This document shows, piece by piece, positions 46,217 through 53,885 of a DNA stretch of 64,000 nt. The number at the start of each line of letters is the position of its first letter. Position 1 is the stretch's first letter. The stretch comes from Curtobacterium sp. MCBA15_012 (GTDB lineage Bacteria; Actinomycetota; Actinomycetes; Actinomycetales; Microbacteriaceae): the NCBI RefSeq assembly GCF_001864935.2, contig NZ_CP126267.1:2294001-2358000 (forward strand), given 5' to 3'. The translations under genes and the position numbers were made by a program. The notes beneath the pieces are model-generated. The model ran no database searches. It worked only from the letters and a program-made list of their open reading frames with translations, and had not been told where the DNA came from.

Positions 46217-47530
46217 GTGACGAACATCAGGGTGGGCAGGCGGGCGCTCGCGCGCCGCTACCTGTCCGCCTGGATCGGGTTCTCGGCGGGCGGGCGGTTC
46301 AGCCAGGCCCTCGCGACCGTGATCGTCCTGTTCGCGTTCGGGGAGCCGACCGTGCGCGTCCTCGTCGGGAGCGCCGGCACCTGGGCCGTGCTCGTCACGC
46401 TCGTCGTGCTCGCCGGCCTGAGCCTGCTCGGACAGCGCTACCGCATCGAGTGGCACGGCGTCCTGCCGCTCTCGCTCCTGGCGCTCGTCGGGTACTGCGC
46501 GCTCAGCGTGCTCTGGAGCCCGTACTCGTGGGTGGCGCTCCGCGGCTTCGTGGCGATGGTCGGCTTCGTCGGGCTCGGGCTCTACCTGGCGCTCGGCCGC
46601 GACCTCGTGCAGGTGATCCGCGCCGCGGGCGACGCCTTCCGCATCCTGCTCGTCGTCGCACTCGGGCTCGAGGTGCTGTCCGGGCTCGTCCTCGACGTGC
46701 CCTTCCCCGCGTTCGACATCCAGGGCGCCATCGCGTACGGCGGTCCCATCCAGGGCATCGGCGGCACCCGCAACTTCATGGGCTTCGTCGCCGCGGTGGC
46801 GCTGGTCACCTTCGTCGTGGAGTTCCTCACCCGCTCCGTGACGACGTGGCGTGCCGTCGCGTCCACCGCGCTCGCGGTGATCGCCCTCATGCTCGTGCAG
46901 TCGCCGATCACCGGGCTCGCGATGATCGCCCTCGCCGTGACCGCGCTCGCCCTGTGGGCGCTCCGGCACGCCCGGCCCCGCACCCGGCCGGTGGCGAACA
47001 CCGTGCTCGGCGCGGTCGTGGTCGGCATGGCGGTCGTGGGGGTGATCGCCCGGCACCGGATCCTCGCCGAGATCGGGGCGGCTGGCGGCAGCGCGACGCG
47101 GCTCCAGCTCTGGCAGCAGATCCGCGTGCTCGTCGACCAGTACCCGGTCCAGGGATGGGGCTGGGTCGGGACCTGGCCGCACGAGGCCGTCGTGCCCTAC
47201 TCGACGTTCATCGGGCCGACGGGCGAACGCTTCACCTCCGGGCTCAACGCGTTCGTCGACGCGTGGCTCCAGATCGGGCTCGCCGGCATGCTCGTCCTGC
47301 TCGCCACCGCCCTGCTCGCGTTCGCCCGGGCCTGGGTCACCGCGACGACCTTCCCGGGGGTGGCGTACGTCTGGCCGGCCGCGATCCTCGTGCTCCTCGG
47401 GGTGACGAGCACCGCCGAGAGCTACCTGCTGCACGGGGCGGGGCTCATGCTCTTCACGACCGTCCTGGTGGTCGCGGCGCGCCGCCGCTCCTGGCGGCGG
47501 CACCTGCCGCGTCCCGACCACCCCGCCTGA
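46217..47530 (+). CDS. O-antigen ligase/polymerase-like protein (Wzy/WaaL), second copy
   Basis: A 437-residue protein with about 11 membrane helices and the family segment GGSATRLQLWQQIRVL, QGWGWVGTWP, SGLNAFVDAWLQIGLAG. It shares the layout, but little direct sequence, with the protein at 43181, so two polymerase or ligase steps seem likely. GTG 46217 is chosen because the membrane domain follows shortly; an ATG at 46124 would add 31 basic residues. GAGGAT six bases upstream is a weak -10 candidate. Confidence 0.8.
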   Translation: MTNIRVGRRALARRYLSAWIGFSAGGRFSQALATVIVLFAFGEPTVRVLVGSAGTWAVLVTLVVLAGLSLLGQRYRIEWHGVLPLSLLALVGYCALSVLWSPYSWVALRGFVAMVGFVGLGLYLALGRDLVQVIRAAGDAFRILLVVALGLEVLSGLVLDVPFPAFDIQGAIAYGGPIQGIGGTRNFMGFVAAVALVTFVVEFLTRSVTTWRAVASTALAVIALMLVQSPITGLAMIALAVTALALWALRHARPRTRPVANTVLGAVVVGMAVVGVIARHRILAEIGAAGGSATRLQLWQQIRVLVDQYPVQGWGWVGTWPHEAVVPYSTFIGPTGERFTSGLNAFVDAWLQIGLAGMLVLLATALLAFARAWVTATTFPGVAYVWPAAILVLLGVTSTAESYLLHGAGLMLFTTVLVVAARRRSWRRHLPRPDHPA

Positions 47531-47539
47531 CCGCGCGCT

Positions 47540-47567
47540 CCGGTGGGTGGTCGCGACCACCCACCGG
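47540..47567. repeat. 28-nt perfect palindrome
   Basis: CCGGTGGGTGGTCG and its exact complement meet without a loop, ten bases after the stop of the second Wzy-like gene. Confidence 0.8.
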
Positions 47568-47674
47568 CCGGGAGGCGCGACACCGGTCCGGCACCGTGCC
47601 TCCCGTCCGCTGGTGGCGACCACCCACCGGACGGGAGGCGCGACACCGGGCCGCCACCGTGCCTCCCGTCCGTC
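47555..47674. repeat. Two tandem copies of the palindrome family, 63-bp period (copies D and E)
   Basis: Each unit runs GACCACCCACCGG, then a GG(A/C)CGGGAGGCGCGACACCGG arm and a CACCGTGCCTCCCGTCCG arm. Units start at 47555 and 47618. The arms are less perfect than copies A-C. They lie between tandem genes, at the 3' end of the upstream one. Confidence 0.8.
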
Positions 47675-47701
47675 GCGTCCCACGACCGCGACGGTGGCGG
47701 G

Positions 47702-47707
47702 TACCGT
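47702..47707 (+). promoter_or_regulatory. -10 box of the GT-C-like gene (leaderless type)
   Basis: TACCGT, six bases before the GTG at 47714. Confidence 0.55.
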
Positions 47708-47713
47708 GTCCGG

Positions 47714-49207
47714 GTGCACCCCCGACTTCCTGAACGTCTCGCCATGTGCGTGGTGGCCGCCGTCCTGACCGTGCTGAACCTGCTGCTCAAGCTGCCGTGC
47801 ACGGACACCGCGCCCTCGGTGTTGCCCCGCGACGCCGTGGTGTCGCGCTTCGGCTGCTTCTCGGACGTCGAGTTCCTGTGGGACGTCCGGCAGCTCGCCT
47901 CGCACGTGTTCCCGTACGTCACCGGGTCGGACATCGGCAACGGCACCGTCGAGTACCCGACCCTGACCGGCGTCTGGATCTGGCTGACCGCGCTGCCGGT
48001 GGACACGGCGCGGGGCTTCCTCGTCGTCACGGCGGCCGTCGCGGTCGTGATCGTCGTCGTCGTGACGCTCCTGCTCGCCCGCATCGCCGGGCGGCGCGCC
48101 TGGATCTGGGCGGCGACGCCCCCGCTCGCGCTCTACGCGGTCTCGAACTGGGACCTGCTGCCGGTGGTCTGCACGGTCGTCGGTCTGGTCGCCGTCGTCC
48201 GTCCGCCCGCACGCTGGTCCACGACCACCCGGTACGCCGTGGCGGGGCTGGCCTTCGGCCTCGGCGGCGCGTTCAAGCTCTACCCGCTGATGTTCCTCGC
48301 CCCGCTGGCGATCGCGGCGCTGCTCGACCGCGACGTCGCCCTCGCCGCGCGCGTCAAGCGCACCGTCGCCGCACTCGGCAGCGGGATCGGGGTCGTCCTC
48401 GCGGCGAACGTGCCGTTCGCGCTGATCAACCTGGACGGGTGGCTCTCGGTGTTCCGGTTCCAGGCCGGCCGCCCGATCAGCCCGTCGACGATGTCGATCT
48501 GGTTCTACGGCCTGATGCCCTGGTCGATGGCCCCGGAGGGCTCGTTCCAGACGCTGATGGGCACCCTGTCCACCGTGACGACCGCGATCGGCATCCTCGC
48601 GGTGCTCGTCGTCACGGTCGTGCTCGCGCTCCGCCGGGGCACGACGCCGTGGATCGAGTCGGCGGCCGCACTGCTGGCCGTCTACATGGTGTGCAACAAG
48701 GTCGCCTCGCCGCAGTACGTGCTGTGGCTGCTGCCGTTCTTCGTCGTCGTACGGATCGGCGGGTGGTGGGTCGCCGCGTACCTGGTGGCGGACATCTGCG
48801 CGTTCGTCGGGTTCTTCCGCAACACGTTCTACATCGCCGTCGGCATCGGCACCTCGACGTGGGCGAACCAGGCGATGGCGGTCGGCATCTGGGGTCGCGC
48901 GGCGCTGCTCGTCGCGTTCGCGGTGGTGTTCTTCCGGGTCGGCAGCGTCGCGACCGACCGGCCGGGTGCGCGGCCCGTGGCCGACGGGACGCCCGGTGCA
49001 CCCGAGGCGCGCGGTGGGCACGGTGCGCCCGGTGCTTCCGGTGCTTCCGGTGTTTCCGGTGCTTCCGGTGCTTCCGGTGCTTCCGGTGCTTCCGGTGCTT
49101 CCGGTGCGCACGGTGCTTCCGACCACGCGGCGGACGGCGTGCCCGTCGGCGTGTCCGGTCGTGCCGCTGGCGACCGCGACGACGACGCCACGGTGCACCC
49201 CGCGTGA
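47714..49207 (+). CDS. GT-C membrane glycosyltransferase (GT87/DUF2029-like) with a tandem-repeat tail
   Basis: A 497-residue protein with about ten membrane helices. Outside loop 1 holds EFLWDVRQLASHVFPYVTG and VEYPTLTGVWIW, and a later segment reads LGGAFKLYPLMFLAPLAI; this pattern is that of polyprenol-phosphomannose-dependent GT87 mannosyltransferases. The C-terminal 95 residues are a disordered tail with GAS triplets encoded by a 9-bp tandem repeat (49022-49120). GTG 47714 lies six bases after TACCGT. A direct partner for the mannosyl-carrier enzymes nearby, by inference. Confidence 0.78.
   Translation: MHPRLPERLAMCVVAAVLTVLNLLLKLPCTDTAPSVLPRDAVVSRFGCFSDVEFLWDVRQLASHVFPYVTGSDIGNGTVEYPTLTGVWIWLTALPVDTARGFLVVTAAVAVVIVVVVTLLLARIAGRRAWIWAATPPLALYAVSNWDLLPVVCTVVGLVAVVRPPARWSTTTRYAVAGLAFGLGGAFKLYPLMFLAPLAIAALLDRDVALAARVKRTVAALGSGIGVVLAANVPFALINLDGWLSVFRFQAGRPISPSTMSIWFYGLMPWSMAPEGSFQTLMGTLSTVTTAIGILAVLVVTVVLALRRGTTPWIESAAALLAVYMVCNKVASPQYVLWLLPFFVVVRIGGWWVAAYLVADICAFVGFFRNTFYIAVGIGTSTWANQAMAVGIWGRAALLVAFAVVFFRVGSVATDRPGARPVADGTPGAPEARGGHGAPGASGASGVSGASGASGASGASGASGAHGASDHAADGVPVGVSGRAAGDRDDDATVHPA
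49022..49120 (+). repeat. 9-bp in-frame minisatellite, 11 units
   Basis: Eight exact GGTGCTTCC units and three variants (GGTGCGCCC, GGTGTTTCC, GGTGCGCAC), encoding Gly-Ala-Ser repeats. Near-identity at third positions points to recent slippage. Confidence 0.9.
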
Positions 49208-49244
49208 CGGTCCCCGGCGCGCCCGGCGGCTCCCCCGCGGTTGG

Positions 49245-49250
49245 TAGCAT
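49245..49250 (+). promoter_or_regulatory. -10 box of the GT2 gene at 49258 (leaderless type)
   Basis: TAGCAT, seven bases before the ATG at 49258. Confidence 0.6.
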
Positions 49251-49257
49251 CGTCGGC

Positions 49258-49995
49258 ATGTCCCTGCTCCAGCAGACGCTCATCGTCATGCCCGCGTTCA
49301 ACGAGAGCGCGGTGGTCGGCGACGTGGTGCGCGAGGTCCAGGCAGCGCTGCCCGGGGCCACCGTCCTCGTCGTCAACGACGGTTCGGCCGACGACACGGC
49401 CGCGGTGGCGCGACGTGCGGGCGCGACGGTCCTCGACCTGCCGTTCAACCTCGGCGTCGGCGGCGCGATGCGCGCGGGCTTCAAGTACGCCGTCGCGAAC
49501 GGCTTCCGCTACGCCGTCCAGGTCGACTCCGACGGTCAGCACGACCCGTCCGGCGTGCCACAGATCCTCGACGCGCTGCAGCGCAAGGACGTCGTGATCG
49601 GCGCGCGCTTCGCCGGCGTCGGCGACTACGAGACCCGCGGGCCGCGCCGGTGGGCGATGGTCGTCCTGGCGTCGGTCGTGTCCCGCATCGCGGGCACGAA
49701 GCTGACCGACACCACGTCCGGCTTCCGGGGCGCCGGTCCCCGCGCCCTCGAGCTGTTCGCCGAGCACTACCCCGCCGAGTACCTCGGCGACACGGTCGAG
49801 TCCCTCGTGCTCGCCGCCCGCGCCGGCTGCTCGATCGAGCAGATCCCGGTCGCGATGCGCGTCCGGGCCGGCGGAACGCCCTCGCACGCGCCGTTCAAGG
49901 CGATGATCTACCTCGGTCGTGCCGCGATGGCCCTCGTCGTCGCCCTGTGGCGCCCCCGACTCTCCCTGCGCACGGTGGAGGTGCCCGGCTCGTGA
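49258..49995 (+). CDS. GT2 glycosyltransferase, polyprenyl-phosphate type
   Basis: A 245-residue GT2 enzyme: LIVMPAFNESAVVGDVVREV, VVNDGSADDTAAVARRAGA, the nucleotide-sugar motif QVDSDGQHDP and GFRGAGPRALELF. The size and the DSDGQ motif fit dolichol/polyprenyl-phosphate sugar transferases without membrane anchor helices. It starts a three-gene chain with DUF2304 and another GT2, all joined by 4-nt overlaps. The ATG follows TAGCAT by seven bases. The donor (mannose or glucose) cannot be told. Confidence 0.85.
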   Translation: MSLLQQTLIVMPAFNESAVVGDVVREVQAALPGATVLVVNDGSADDTAAVARRAGATVLDLPFNLGVGGAMRAGFKYAVANGFRYAVQVDSDGQHDPSGVPQILDALQRKDVVIGARFAGVGDYETRGPRRWAMVVLASVVSRIAGTKLTDTTSGFRGAGPRALELFAEHYPAEYLGDTVESLVLAARAGCSIEQIPVAMRVRAGGTPSHAPFKAMIYLGRAAMALVVALWRPRLSLRTVEVPGS

Positions 49996-50492
49996 ACGTC
50001 ACCACCTACGTCTTCGGCATCGTCGTCGCCCTGCTCGTCCTGGTGGCGGTCGTCGAGCTGCTCCGTCGTCGCCGGCTCCGCGAGCGCCACGCGCTCTGGT
50101 GGATCGTGGCCGGCGTGGTGGCCCTCGTCGTCGCGGTCTTCCCGGGGCTGCTCGTCGGGACCGCCGCCGCCCTCGGCTTCTCGGTGCCGACGAACCTCGG
50201 TTTCTTCGTCTGCCTCGTGCTGCTCTTCATGGTGTCGGTGTCGCAGAGCGCCGAGCTCACCGTGCTCGAGGACAAGACCCGCGTGCTGGCCGAGGAGAGC
50301 GCCCTGCTCGAGGAGCGGATCGGTCGGCTCGAGCGCCGTGCCGCCGGAACCGTCCCCACGGACACCTCCGCACCGGTCGTGGCCGGCCCCGCCGCGGCTC
50401 CCGTCGCGGGGTCGCCGTCCGTCACCCGTGAGCGCGTCGCGCTGCCCGCCGACGCACCGACCGGGCACGCGGGCACGGACCACGACGCATGA
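49992..50492 (+). CDS. DUF2304-family membrane protein
   Basis: A 166-residue protein with three helices (about 3-22, 33-60, 64-88), then a cytoplasmic coiled-coil-like helix (SAELTVLEDKTRVLAEESAL, LEERIGRLERR) and a Pro/Ala-rich tail. DUF2304 proteins follow GT2 genes of this type and may anchor or help them. GTG 49992 overlaps the GT2 stop (GTGA), and its own stop overlaps the next ATG (ATGA), so the trio is coupled. No catalytic residues are visible. Confidence 0.83.
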   Translation: MNVTTYVFGIVVALLVLVAVVELLRRRRLRERHALWWIVAGVVALVVAVFPGLLVGTAAALGFSVPTNLGFFVCLVLLFMVSVSQSAELTVLEDKTRVLAEESALLEERIGRLERRAAGTVPTDTSAPVVAGPAAAPVAGSPSVTRERVALPADAPTGHAGTDHDA

Positions 50493-51508
50493 CCGCTCCG
50501 GACGTCACCGTCGTCATGCTGGCGTACGGTGACGAACCCGTCCTGCACGCCGCCGTCCGCTCGGTGCTCGACTCCGAGGGCGTGGACGTCTCGATCGTGC
50601 TCGTCGACAACGGGTGCACCTCGGACGCCGTGCGGACCCTGCCGGACGACCCCCGTCTGACCGTCCGGACGCCGGACGAGAACCTCGGATTCGCCGGCGG
50701 CGTCAACCTGGGTGCCGAGGGCGTCACGTCGACGTACCTCGGGCTCGTGAACTCCGACGCCGAGGTCCGGCCCGACGCCCTCGCCGCACTCGTCCGGGTG
50801 GCGGCCCGCCCCGACGTCGGCATAGCGAGCGGCAGCATCCGGCTCGCCGACCGTCCCGACACCATGAACTCCGCGGGGAACCCGGTCCACGTGGTCGGCC
50901 TCAGCTGGGCCGGCGCGTACGGCGAGCCCGCGAGCGCGCACACGACGGAGCAGGACATCGCGTCCGCGTCGGGTGCGGGTCTGGTGCTCCGGAGCGAGCT
51001 CTGGGAGCGTCTGGGCGGGTTCGAGGACACCTACTTCGCCTACCACGAGGACGTCGACCTCAGCTGGCGCACCTGGCAGCTCGGGCTCCGCGTGGTGTTC
51101 GTCCCCGACGCGGTCGTGCTGCACCACTACGAGTTCAGCCGGAACGCCCGCAAGATGTTCCTGCTCGAGCGCAACCGCCGCATCTTCCTGACCACGCTCT
51201 ACGGCCCGCGCCTGCGAGCAGCCACCGCGTTGCCCGCGTGGGCGATCGGGCTCGCGATGGGACTCGTCGCCCGCGCGCAGGGATGGGGTCCGCAGCACCA
51301 CGAGGCCCGGCGCTGGATCCGCGACAACCGGCAGTGGCTCGTCGAGCGCCGTGCCCGGGTCGAGGCCGCGGCCGTGGTCGACGACCGCCGCATGGCGCGC
51401 CTGCTCACGGCGACGCTCGACCAGCAGGTGTTCCCGCTCCCCCCGGGTGCCGGGGTCCTGCAGGCAGTGATGCGCGCCTACTGGGGCGTCGTCCGCCGGT
51501 TCGTCTGA
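50489..51508 (+). CDS. GT2 glycosyltransferase, rhamnosyltransferase-like
   Basis: A 339-residue GT2 enzyme with VTVVMLAYGDEPVLHAAVRS, VLVDNGCTSDA, ENLGFAGGVNLGA, the metal-binding LVNSDAEVRP and the GGFEDTYFAYHEDVDLSWR motif that is typical of wbbL-like rhamnosyltransferases. One or two amphipathic or membrane helices lie near 240-260. It ends the overlap chain begun at 49258. It probably adds rhamnose or another deoxysugar to a lipid-linked glycan, but the sugar is inferred from family only. Confidence 0.85.
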   Translation: MTAPDVTVVMLAYGDEPVLHAAVRSVLDSEGVDVSIVLVDNGCTSDAVRTLPDDPRLTVRTPDENLGFAGGVNLGAEGVTSTYLGLVNSDAEVRPDALAALVRVAARPDVGIASGSIRLADRPDTMNSAGNPVHVVGLSWAGAYGEPASAHTTEQDIASASGAGLVLRSELWERLGGFEDTYFAYHEDVDLSWRTWQLGLRVVFVPDAVVLHHYEFSRNARKMFLLERNRRIFLTTLYGPRLRAATALPAWAIGLAMGLVARAQGWGPQHHEARRWIRDNRQWLVERRARVEAAAVVDDRRMARLLTATLDQQVFPLPPGAGVLQAVMRAYWGVVRRFV

Positions 51509-51633
51509 GTCGTCACCGCACGGGCTCGGCACCGCGGCACCGGCGCGTCCCCGCTACACCGGCGGGCCGTCACTGCGCACCGGCGGGGAACCGTCGGCGT
51601 GCACCGGCGCGGAAGCGTCCCGCCGGTGCCGGA

Positions 51634-52914
51634 TCAGTCCCGCCGGACCGCTCCGGCAGGTCCGGCAGTTCCGGCAGGTCCGGTTCGCAGGCCGACCACG
51701 ACGAGCGCGACCAGGCTGACGACCGACCCGACGACGAACCCCGTCGTCCCGGCGGTCAGCGGCGACGCCGGGGCCGCGAGCAGGATCACGACGACGCCGA
51801 CCACGAGCCCGGTGAGCGACGCCACCGCGACCTCGCCCGAGCGCCCCGCGGCGAGCAGGAACGCGGCGGGGACGAGGGCGATCGTGAAGACGTACACGCC
51901 GACGAGCAGCCCGCGCAGCACCGGTACCGCGGCGACGCCCTGCTCGGGGTAGAACAACGGCATGACGATCCCGGCGAGGGCCGCGACCGCGCCGAAGAGC
52001 ACCAGGCAGCCCGCCGCGAAGGCCAGGAACACCCCGAGCCGGCGCCGGTCGCGGAGGGAGCCGTTGCCCGCCTCGTGCGCGAAGGCCGGGACGATGATCT
52101 GGCTGACCGCCTGGCCCACCATGGAGGCCGGGGTCGCGATCGTGAAGGCCGCCGCGTAGACGCCCACCTGTGCCGGCGCGGCGAACACCTCGGCGCTGAT
52201 CATCGCGAGCTGCAGCAGACCGTTCGTGGCGAGGCCGGCGAGGACGTTCCACGCGGCGAAGGACAGCACGCCCGTCCGGGGCAGCTCCGTCGCGCCGCTG
52301 ACGCCCGTCGGCCAGCAGAGCACCGCGAAGACCGTGTACCCGAGGGAGATCGGCACGAGGACGAACGCGTCCGCACCGAGGGCGAGCACGACCACGAGCC
52401 CGGCGACGGACAGCACGCCGGTGCCGACGTCCGCGATCCCGACCCGACGTGCGCGGCCCCGTCCGAGCGTGCCGGTGCGGGCGTACGCGTAGGCCCCGTA
52501 CCCGGCGACGGCCCAGGCAGCCGTGGCGGCGAGCACGCCGTCGTGCGTCCACCCCCACGCGACGGGAACGGCCACGGCGCCGAGCACCACGACCGACACC
52601 GCCCAGGTGCGGGTGAGGAGCCGCACGACCGCGCGGTCGTCGTGGCCCCGCGCCACCGCGAACGCGATGAACCGGCTGGCGGCGTTGCCCGCGGCGGTGG
52701 GCCACACGAGTGCGGCGAAGATCGACAGGGACAGGATGGCGCTGACGTGCCCGAGGTCGGCGGACCCGAGCGCCCGGCCGATCAGGACGGTGTACGCCAG
52801 CCGGGCCACGCCCTGCGCGACGATCCCACCGGTCGACCACGCAGCGGACCGTGCCAGGTTGCCCGTGGTCGCGACGACGGGCGACGCCGGACCGGTCTCG
52901 CCGGGAACGCTCAC
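51634..52914 (-). CDS. Polysaccharide flippase, Wzx-like (MATE/MVF superfamily)
   Basis: A 426-residue protein with about 12-14 membrane helices and the usual start of this family (ARSAAWSTGGIVAQGVARLAYTVLIGRAL, LGHVSAILSLSIF). It should flip polyprenyl-linked glycan units across the membrane, matching the two Wzy-like enzymes. GTG 52914 overlaps the stop of the mannosyltransferase gene by 4 nt (GTGA), so the two are coupled. The tail has PAGTAGPAG repeats and ends VRRD. Confidence 0.85.
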   Translation of the reverse strand: MSVPGETGPASPVVATTGNLARSAAWSTGGIVAQGVARLAYTVLIGRALGSADLGHVSAILSLSIFAALVWPTAAGNAASRFIAFAVARGHDDRAVVRLLTRTWAVSVVVLGAVAVPVAWGWTHDGVLAATAAWAVAGYGAYAYARTGTLGRGRARRVGIADVGTGVLSVAGLVVVLALGADAFVLVPISLGYTVFAVLCWPTGVSGATELPRTGVLSFAAWNVLAGLATNGLLQLAMISAEVFAAPAQVGVYAAAFTIATPASMVGQAVSQIIVPAFAHEAGNGSLRDRRRLGVFLAFAAGCLVLFGAVAALAGIVMPLFYPEQGVAAVPVLRGLLVGVYVFTIALVPAAFLLAAGRSGEVAVASLTGLVVGVVVILLAAPASPLTAGTTGFVVGSVVSLVALVVVGLRTGPAGTAGPAGAVRRD

Positions 52915-53672
52915 CGACGCCCGCGGAACCAGCGCTGCACGCCCCACTGGGTCACGCGCAGCATCGCCTCGACGATCACCGAGCGGTCCATCTTCGAGGT
53001 GCCCAGCACGCGGTCGCGGAACTGGATCGGCACCTCGACGATGCGCCCGCCCAGGTCGTGCACGCGCAGGGTCATGTCGACCTGGAAGCAGTAGCCCTTG
53101 GAGTCCACCCCGGTGAGGTCCATCCGGCGGAGGACGTCCGCGCGGTACACCCGGTACCCGGCGGTGACGTCGTGCACACCGACGCGGAGCATGAGCCGGG
53201 CGTACAGGTTCGCCGTCCGGCTGAGCAGCTCACGGCGCTTCGGCCAGTCGACGACGGAGCCACCGCGCACCCAGCGCGACCCGATCGCGAGCTGGACGTC
53301 GTCGGCCGGGGCGTCGGCGACCGCACGGAGCAGCGCCGGCAGCCGGTCGGCCGGGTGTGACCCGTCCGCGTCCATCTCCACGAGCAGGTCGTAGCCGCGC
53401 TCGAGACCCCAGCCGAAGCCCGCCACGTAGGCGGTGCCGAGGCCGAGCTTGCCGGTGCGCCGCATCAGGTGCAGCCGGTCGTCCGTCCGCGCGAGCTCGG
53501 CCACGCGGTCGCCCGTGCCGTCCGGGCTCGCGTCGTCGACCACGAGCACGTGCGCCTGCGGTGCGTGCTGGTGGATGGTGGCGATCGCCGTCTCGATGTT
53601 CTCGACCTCGTCGTAGGTCGGGACCACCACGAGGGCACTGGGGGCGGACGCGTCGTCCTGGTGTTCGGCCAC
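52911..53672 (-). CDS. Polyprenol monophosphomannose synthase (Ppm1/DPM1-like)
   Basis: A 253-residue GT2 enzyme: ALVVVPTYDEVENIETAIAT, VVDDASPDGTGDRVAELA, GLGTAYVAGFGWGLERG, EMDADGSHPADRLPAL and the later GSRWVRGGSVVDWPKRRELLS and GYRVYRADVLRRMDL. This is the classic DPM1 order. It makes polyprenyl-phosphate mannose, donor for GT-C mannosyltransferases. GTG 53672 has AAGGAG thirteen bases upstream, with TACGAT at 53709-53714. Coupled to the flippase gene. Confidence 0.9.
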   Translation of the reverse strand: MAEHQDDASAPSALVVVPTYDEVENIETAIATIHQHAPQAHVLVVDDASPDGTGDRVAELARTDDRLHLMRRTGKLGLGTAYVAGFGWGLERGYDLLVEMDADGSHPADRLPALLRAVADAPADDVQLAIGSRWVRGGSVVDWPKRRELLSRTANLYARLMLRVGVHDVTAGYRVYRADVLRRMDLTGVDSKGYCFQVDMTLRVHDLGGRIVEVPIQFRDRVLGTSKMDRSVIVEAMLRVTQWGVQRWFRGRR

Positions 53673-53708
53673 TGTTCGGTCCGCTCCTTCGTCGATGTAC
53701 GCCGAGTG

Positions 53709-53714
53709 ATCGTA
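53709..53714 (-). promoter_or_regulatory. -10 box of the Ppm1-like gene
   Basis: TACGAT on the minus strand; leader of about 30 nt carrying AAGGAG. Confidence 0.5.
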
Positions 53715-53813
53715 GCCGACGGGCTCTCGGCGGCCTACCGTGCGTCCGCGGGTCGGCTCGATGCGCCGGGCCCGCACCGCCCGCCGGGACGGGGGTCGAG
53801 GACCCGTCGCTGC

Positions 53814-53819
53814 TAGAGT
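53814..53819 (+). promoter_or_regulatory. -10 box of the DUF2142 gene
   Basis: TAGAGT, about 67 nt before ATG 53886; the GC-rich leader ends with a weak AGGA site. Confidence 0.45.
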
Positions 53820-53885
53820 TCCGCGTGGCCCGCGACCGGTGGGCGGACGGCGGGGACCGCCGGGTGAGGAGACACAGGAACACCG

